Source: an uncultured Chthonomonas sp.
GTDB taxonomy: Bacteria; Armatimonadota; Chthonomonadetes; Chthonomonadales; CAJBBX01
Direction: 5' to 3'
Length of the DNA stretch: 46,778 nt
NCBI GenBank assembly: GCA_903951425.1
Contig: CAJBBX010000067.1
Span: 1-46,778 of the forward strand
A program made the translations under genes and the position numbers. The notes beneath the pieces are model-generated. The model ran no database searches. It saw only the letters and a program-made list of their open reading frames with translations, and was not told the DNA's origin. Below are positions 43,623-46,778 of the stretch, piece after piece (position 1 is the first letter of the stretch; every line of letters starts with the position of its first letter).

Positions 43623-44417
43623 ATGTACCCCACCTTGAACCCCCAGCTTCTCACGGGCCGCCCCGACGGATGGCCCCTTGCCGAGCTGGCAGCCATGGGC
43701 TACGGCGCCCTCGAGATACCCGTAGCCGCGCTGGAGCCCGGCCTCTCGTGGCAGGCCGAAGCCGAGCGGCTGGGCCTGCGGCTTGCCGCCGTCAACGCCA
43801 TGGACGAGCTGCGGCCCTACCTCACGGGGAGCCTGTCGGACAACGTGGCCTGGCGTCGGGCCGATGCCGTGGCCCGGCTGACCGGCGCCCTCGCGCGCAT
43901 GGCCGCGCTGGGCATCCCGTTCCTCATCGTGGCGCCCAGCCGGCTGGCCGAGATCTACCAGACCCCGGACGAGGCCCGCGCCCTGCTGACCGACAGCCTG
44001 CTCCGCCTCTCCGACGCGGCCGGCGACGCGGCGACCGTGCTGCTCTGCGGCGCGCCGTTCCGGCTCTTCGGGGCCGCGCAGGAGGTGGCCGAGGTGGTGG
44101 ACGGCGTGGGATGCGCCAACGTGGCCGCCGCCCTGAACCTGGGCCACGCCCTCCTGCTGGGCGAGGCGCCGGCCGAAGCGGCGCGCACGCTGGGCGGCCG
44201 GCTCCGCTACGTGCAGGTGAATGACGCCGACGCGCGGCAGGGCCTGCCGAAGCTCGACCGGCACCTGTCGCTCGGTGCGGGCAGCCTGGACCTCGCCGAG
44301 GCCCGCCGCGCGCTGGCCGGGGTGGCCTGGGCGCTGAACGTCACCGCCCCGGACGACCCGCTGGGCGCGGCCCGCAACGGGTTGACCCTGTGGACAGAGG
44401 AGCGTCGACGAGGCTGA
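43623..44417 (+). CDS. Sugar phosphate isomerase/epimerase-like TIM barrel
   Basis: 264 residues, no signal peptide, with GGAG 6 nt upstream of ATG 43623. It has the xylose-isomerase-like barrel fold: LAELAAMGYGALEIPVAALE, RLGLRLAAVNAMDEL, ALGIPFLIVAPSR, VAAALNLGHALLLGE, and GRLRYVQVNDADARQGLPKL with DRHLSLGAGSLDL. The usual metal ligands in this family are E, D/H, H and E. Here the ALNLGHALL histidine and the VQVNDADA acids can be seen, but the pattern is partly altered (VND for HxxD). It probably converts a monosaccharide released by the upstream enzymes. It is the last gene of the carbohydrate cluster. Confidence 0.7.
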   Translation: MYPTLNPQLLTGRPDGWPLAELAAMGYGALEIPVAALEPGLSWQAEAERLGLRLAAVNAMDELRPYLTGSLSDNVAWRRADAVARLTGALARMAALGIPFLIVAPSRLAEIYQTPDEARALLTDSLLRLSDAAGDAATVLLCGAPFRLFGAAQEVAEVVDGVGCANVAAALNLGHALLLGEAPAEAARTLGGRLRYVQVNDADARQGLPKLDRHLSLGAGSLDLAEARRALAGVAWALNVTAPDDPLGAARNGLTLWTEERRRG

Positions 44418-44491
44418 TACCGGTGGTCGCCTTGGTCCCCGGCCTGATCGTTGCACACACAGGGGTTGAGGGAGGCGCGAGTGCTGGTTTC

Positions 44492-44608
44492 TTGGAGCGA
44501 AGCGAAGCGCCCCGACACCTGCATCGCACCCCCGTACTGCGGCGCGAAGCGCAGGCCTCCAGACAAGCCGGTGCAGCGCTGGAGTCGGGGCCCTTCACTT
44601 CGTTCAGG
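44492..44608. repeat. Long imperfect inverted repeat (structured element)
   Basis: The left arm (44492-44530) and the reverse complement of the right arm (44570-44608) agree at 28 of 39 positions, including CGAAG, GAAG and an uninterrupted CCCCGAC run. The loop carries its own CTGCG...CGCAG stem. The arms hold the CGAAGCGAAG / CTTCACTTCGTTCAGG type of sequence that I have seen as dispersed intergenic repeats. It lies in the 412-nt gap (44418-44829) that has no gene, next to the promoter at 44699. A MITE-like repeat or structured RNA is possible. Confidence 0.55.
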
Positions 44609-44698
44609 GCGACGTCATGGGCAAGGGCCGTGCGGGTCAAGGGGATCACTTCTCTGACGTAGGAAAGTGAGCCCCTTGCGCGTGGGACATGGTAGCGC

Positions 44699-44727
44699 TT
44701 GACATCTCCCGGCAAACGGCCTATGAT
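44699..44727 (+). promoter_or_regulatory. Near-consensus sigma70 promoter
   Basis: TTGACA (44699-44704), 17-nt spacer, TATGAT (44722-44727): perfect -35 and a 5-of-6 -10. It should start transcription near 44734, giving a leader of about 95 nt before ATG 44830. Confidence 0.8.
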
Positions 44728-44829
44728 AGGTTCTGGTCTCACCGTTGCCATCCGACGGAAGCCGGATAAACAACTCTGACCTGTAGCAAGTCGCCTGAGT
44801 GTCCGCTGATACCTGAGTGGAGAGACGTC

Positions 44830-46686
44830 ATGCATCGCTTCCATGTCCTGCTCCGTGCCGCGGCCCTCGTCCTGCTCGGCGCGGCTTTCGCGCCGCGCCC
44901 CGCTGCGGCGCAGAATCCCGTTCCGCTGCCCACCGACACGAACCTGGCGGCCACCATCAGCTCAACGGCGAACTACCTGAGCCGAAGCACCGGCGTGACC
45001 GGCTCGCAGACGATGACGGCGTGGGCTGCGGCGTTCTCGCCGTCCGAAACCTTCGACTTCTCGGCCCTCGTAGGCCGGGCGTTCCTCCAGCTCGGCCTGC
45101 CCGATCACCCCGACTGGGGCGCCATCCTCATCTGCCAGGACGATAACCTGAGCATACAGGTCAACGTCACCGATGCCCTGAGCCGGCTGGGTTCGGTGGC
45201 TGTCTACGACTACGGCTCCGGGCAACTGGTCACCACTCTGGCCGCGTCGCAGGGAGGGAGCCAGTGTCAGGGCAGCTTCGCGAACGACTCCGACGTCCGC
45301 GACTACCGCATGGTCATCAAATCGACCGGCGGCGCCACACTGGCCGCCCTGGCGGTTGATCTCGGCAAGTGGGACACGGTGGCCTGGTTCACGAAGTCGG
45401 GCGGGTTCGAGCCCAAGTGCCCTGCCCCCATCGCCTGCTCGCGCTACACTCCGAGCACACCGACGGACTACTACCGCACCGTCGGACAGCCAATCTCCGC
45501 CGTAGGCGTCATCACGTACCCCAACACGGGTGGCAACGGGTCTGCCGGTTGCGCGACCGCCGACGTGGCGAATGACACGAACACCTCGATCACGAGATCG
45601 GCTCCGCCCCCGTACGAATCCTATATCAAGAAGGACCTGGCCGCCTGTACGGTGGACCTGATCTCCTTCAAGATGGCTGATCCGGCATCGGCGGCCAACC
45701 TTTCGAACCTGGTCGGGTCACTGAGCCAGAAGGACACGACGCCGGTACTGGGTCTGGCGACGTTTCCGCCGTATTGCACGGGATATGGTTACTGGCGTCT
45801 TGTTTTCACCGGCAGCGCGACCGCCATCCTGGCCGTCCCCTACGAGCAGGTCCGGAGCGGCGGAGCTGTGGCCACGCTGCTTTCGGCGATCAGTAGCGCG
45901 CTTCAGCCGGCCACCGACTTCCTCTCTCAGATCGTGAAGACGGCCGCCAACAACTACCTCACGGAGCTCGCCCACCGGCAGCAGACCAAGTTCAAGCAGG
46001 GCGCCGTCATGGCGCTCGGCGACGTGTACACCGTCACCGCCCACCAGACGGCGGCGGAGGCGAAGGGTCTGGCGGGAATACTTCAGGACGTCACCTTCAC
46101 CCTCGCCCCCAACATCGCGCCCCCGGCCGGCATGAACGCCATCGGCAGCGGTAGCATCACCGACTGGGCCGCCACCACTACACCGCCGCCGCCGGCGATG
46201 GCCCTGAACGCGACGCTGTCGTTCTCTCCGTACAACGCCGTCGTCACGAAGGCCCTGCCGAAGGGCTATCAGTACAAGGCGAACGGCAACATCACGTTCC
46301 CTGTCGGATACCAGGGCGGCACGCTGGGCTTCTTCACCGTGCCCGGTAGTTCGGCGGTCACCATCCCCTGCACGCTTACGAAACTGCTCACATGGCGGAT
46401 CGTCACCGTCACCCAGTCGCCTGCGCCGCCGCTTCCGCCCGCGCCCGAGGGCGCTGCGTACGTGGTAGTGAAGAGCGCGGCCGGCGTGCCGGTCCTAGAC
46501 GGGTACAGCGCGTTCGTGAACGGCCACTACGTCTGTACATTCCTGACGCTCGAACCGGGCGCCTACACTGTGGAGGCCACGCGCACCATGGTAGGAGCCC
46601 CGCCCGCCACCTACAAAGGCAGTGTGACTGTGCCGCTGTCCATCGGCGCCGAACGGGAAGACACCGTAACGCTGACGCGGCAGTAG
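44830..46686 (+). CDS. Exported protein of unknown function
   Basis: 618 residues. The start MHRFHVLLRAAALVLLGAAF ends in APRPAAAQ, a textbook Sec signal with cleavage near residue 28. GGAGAG lies 5 nt before the ATG. The mature part is rich in T, S, G and A with predicted beta structure and few charged residues. Several cysteines (LICQDD, SQCQGS, PKCPAPIAC, AACTVD, PYCTGYG) could form disulfides. Two proline-rich segments (TTTPPPPAM about 455, SPAPPLPPAPEG about 535) separate a last domain resembling a PEGA/carboxypeptidase-regulatory beta fold (FLTLEPGAYTVEATRTMVGA). It is probably surface-exposed or secreted. No family is recognised. The strong promoter suggests abundant expression. Confidence 0.8.
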   Translation: MHRFHVLLRAAALVLLGAAFAPRPAAAQNPVPLPTDTNLAATISSTANYLSRSTGVTGSQTMTAWAAAFSPSETFDFSALVGRAFLQLGLPDHPDWGAILICQDDNLSIQVNVTDALSRLGSVAVYDYGSGQLVTTLAASQGGSQCQGSFANDSDVRDYRMVIKSTGGATLAALAVDLGKWDTVAWFTKSGGFEPKCPAPIACSRYTPSTPTDYYRTVGQPISAVGVITYPNTGGNGSAGCATADVANDTNTSITRSAPPPYESYIKKDLAACTVDLISFKMADPASAANLSNLVGSLSQKDTTPVLGLATFPPYCTGYGYWRLVFTGSATAILAVPYEQVRSGGAVATLLSAISSALQPATDFLSQIVKTAANNYLTELAHRQQTKFKQGAVMALGDVYTVTAHQTAAEAKGLAGILQDVTFTLAPNIAPPAGMNAIGSGSITDWAATTTPPPPAMALNATLSFSPYNAVVTKALPKGYQYKANGNITFPVGYQGGTLGFFTVPGSSAVTIPCTLTKLLTWRIVTVTQSPAPPLPPAPEGAAYVVVKSAAGVPVLDGYSAFVNGHYVCTFLTLEPGAYTVEATRTMVGAPPATYKGSVTVPLSIGAEREDTVTLTRQ

Positions 46687-46778
46687 GTCTGGTGGGGAGG
46701 CGGGCGGCCGGGGTTTCGGTGCGCCCTCTCGTCCACGAGCAGGCCCGTACCCATCTGCACCTCAGGCGCTGTGTACCG

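Noticed and set aside
43561-43635. A 25-codon frame between the UroD-like and isomerase genes
   Set aside because: It lacks a ribosome site and overlaps the start of the next gene.
1-46778. tRNA, rRNA, CRISPR, insertion sequence or prophage signals
   Set aside because: No cloverleaf, rRNA-like stretch, regular spaced repeat, transposase or integrase sequence could be seen in any gap or frame. A dedicated scan could still find a cryptic one.

Overview
The window is a GC-rich bacterial chromosome segment. The best taxonomic hint is the pseudopilin at 18066-18848: its start ([20 protein letters not shown], then [17 protein letters not shown] and MMYAQDYDE) is the form I associate with Armatimonadota. 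Abundant orphan glycosidase-like genes, a LacI regulator and UroD-like enzymes fit that or a Planctomycetes-like lineage. This is inference from memory, not a search.

Region 1 (1-8.7 kb) is a defence island. On the minus strand, ptuA and ptuB form a Septu-like ATPase/HNH pair. A complete type I restriction-modification set follows in the order hsdR-hsdM-hsdS. A plus-strand 30-residue membrane peptide, too short for ordinary gene calling, sits between the two systems. A plus-strand pair (90-aa protein plus clan AA aspartic protease, ATGA overlap) closes the island. The left edge holds the start of a truncated exported protein.

Region 2 (8.7-9.43 kb) has no intact gene. It contains a run of short hairpins with related loops and the frameshifted remnant of a probable glycosyltransferase, and looks like an island boundary or scar.

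Region 3 (9.43-16.77 kb, all minus) has five genes: an exported protein of unknown family, a cytosolic hypothetical, a clan GH-A-like glycosidase, a large exported protein with a LamG lectin domain whose parts are in permuted order, and a Rho-like ATPase that has lost the P-loop lysine.

Region 4 (16.87-44.4 kb, all plus) is a carbohydrate-degradation cluster. A sigma70-type promoter and a direct-repeat operator candidate precede a LacI regulator. Then come a pseudopilin, a small membrane protein, a DUF6067-like protein, a GH20 hexosaminidase-like enzyme, an esterase fused to a glycosidase-like module, a GH36-like and a GH106-like enzyme, two six-hairpin glycosidase paralogues, two further members of the glycosidase-like family found in the esterase fusion, another TIM-barrel-like protein, a UroD-like protein and a sugar isomerase/epimerase. 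Several neighbours overlap by ATGA, so much of the run is probably co-transcribed and translationally coupled. Galactose, rhamnose and N-acetylhexosamine chemistry suggests a complex heteropolysaccharide or glycoconjugate as substrate. No transporter or outer-membrane receptor gene is present.

Region 5 (44.42-46.78 kb) has an imperfect long inverted repeat, a near-consensus promoter, and an exported protein of unknown function. I see nothing definable in the last 92 bases. No tRNA, rRNA, CRISPR array, insertion sequence or replication origin was recognised.
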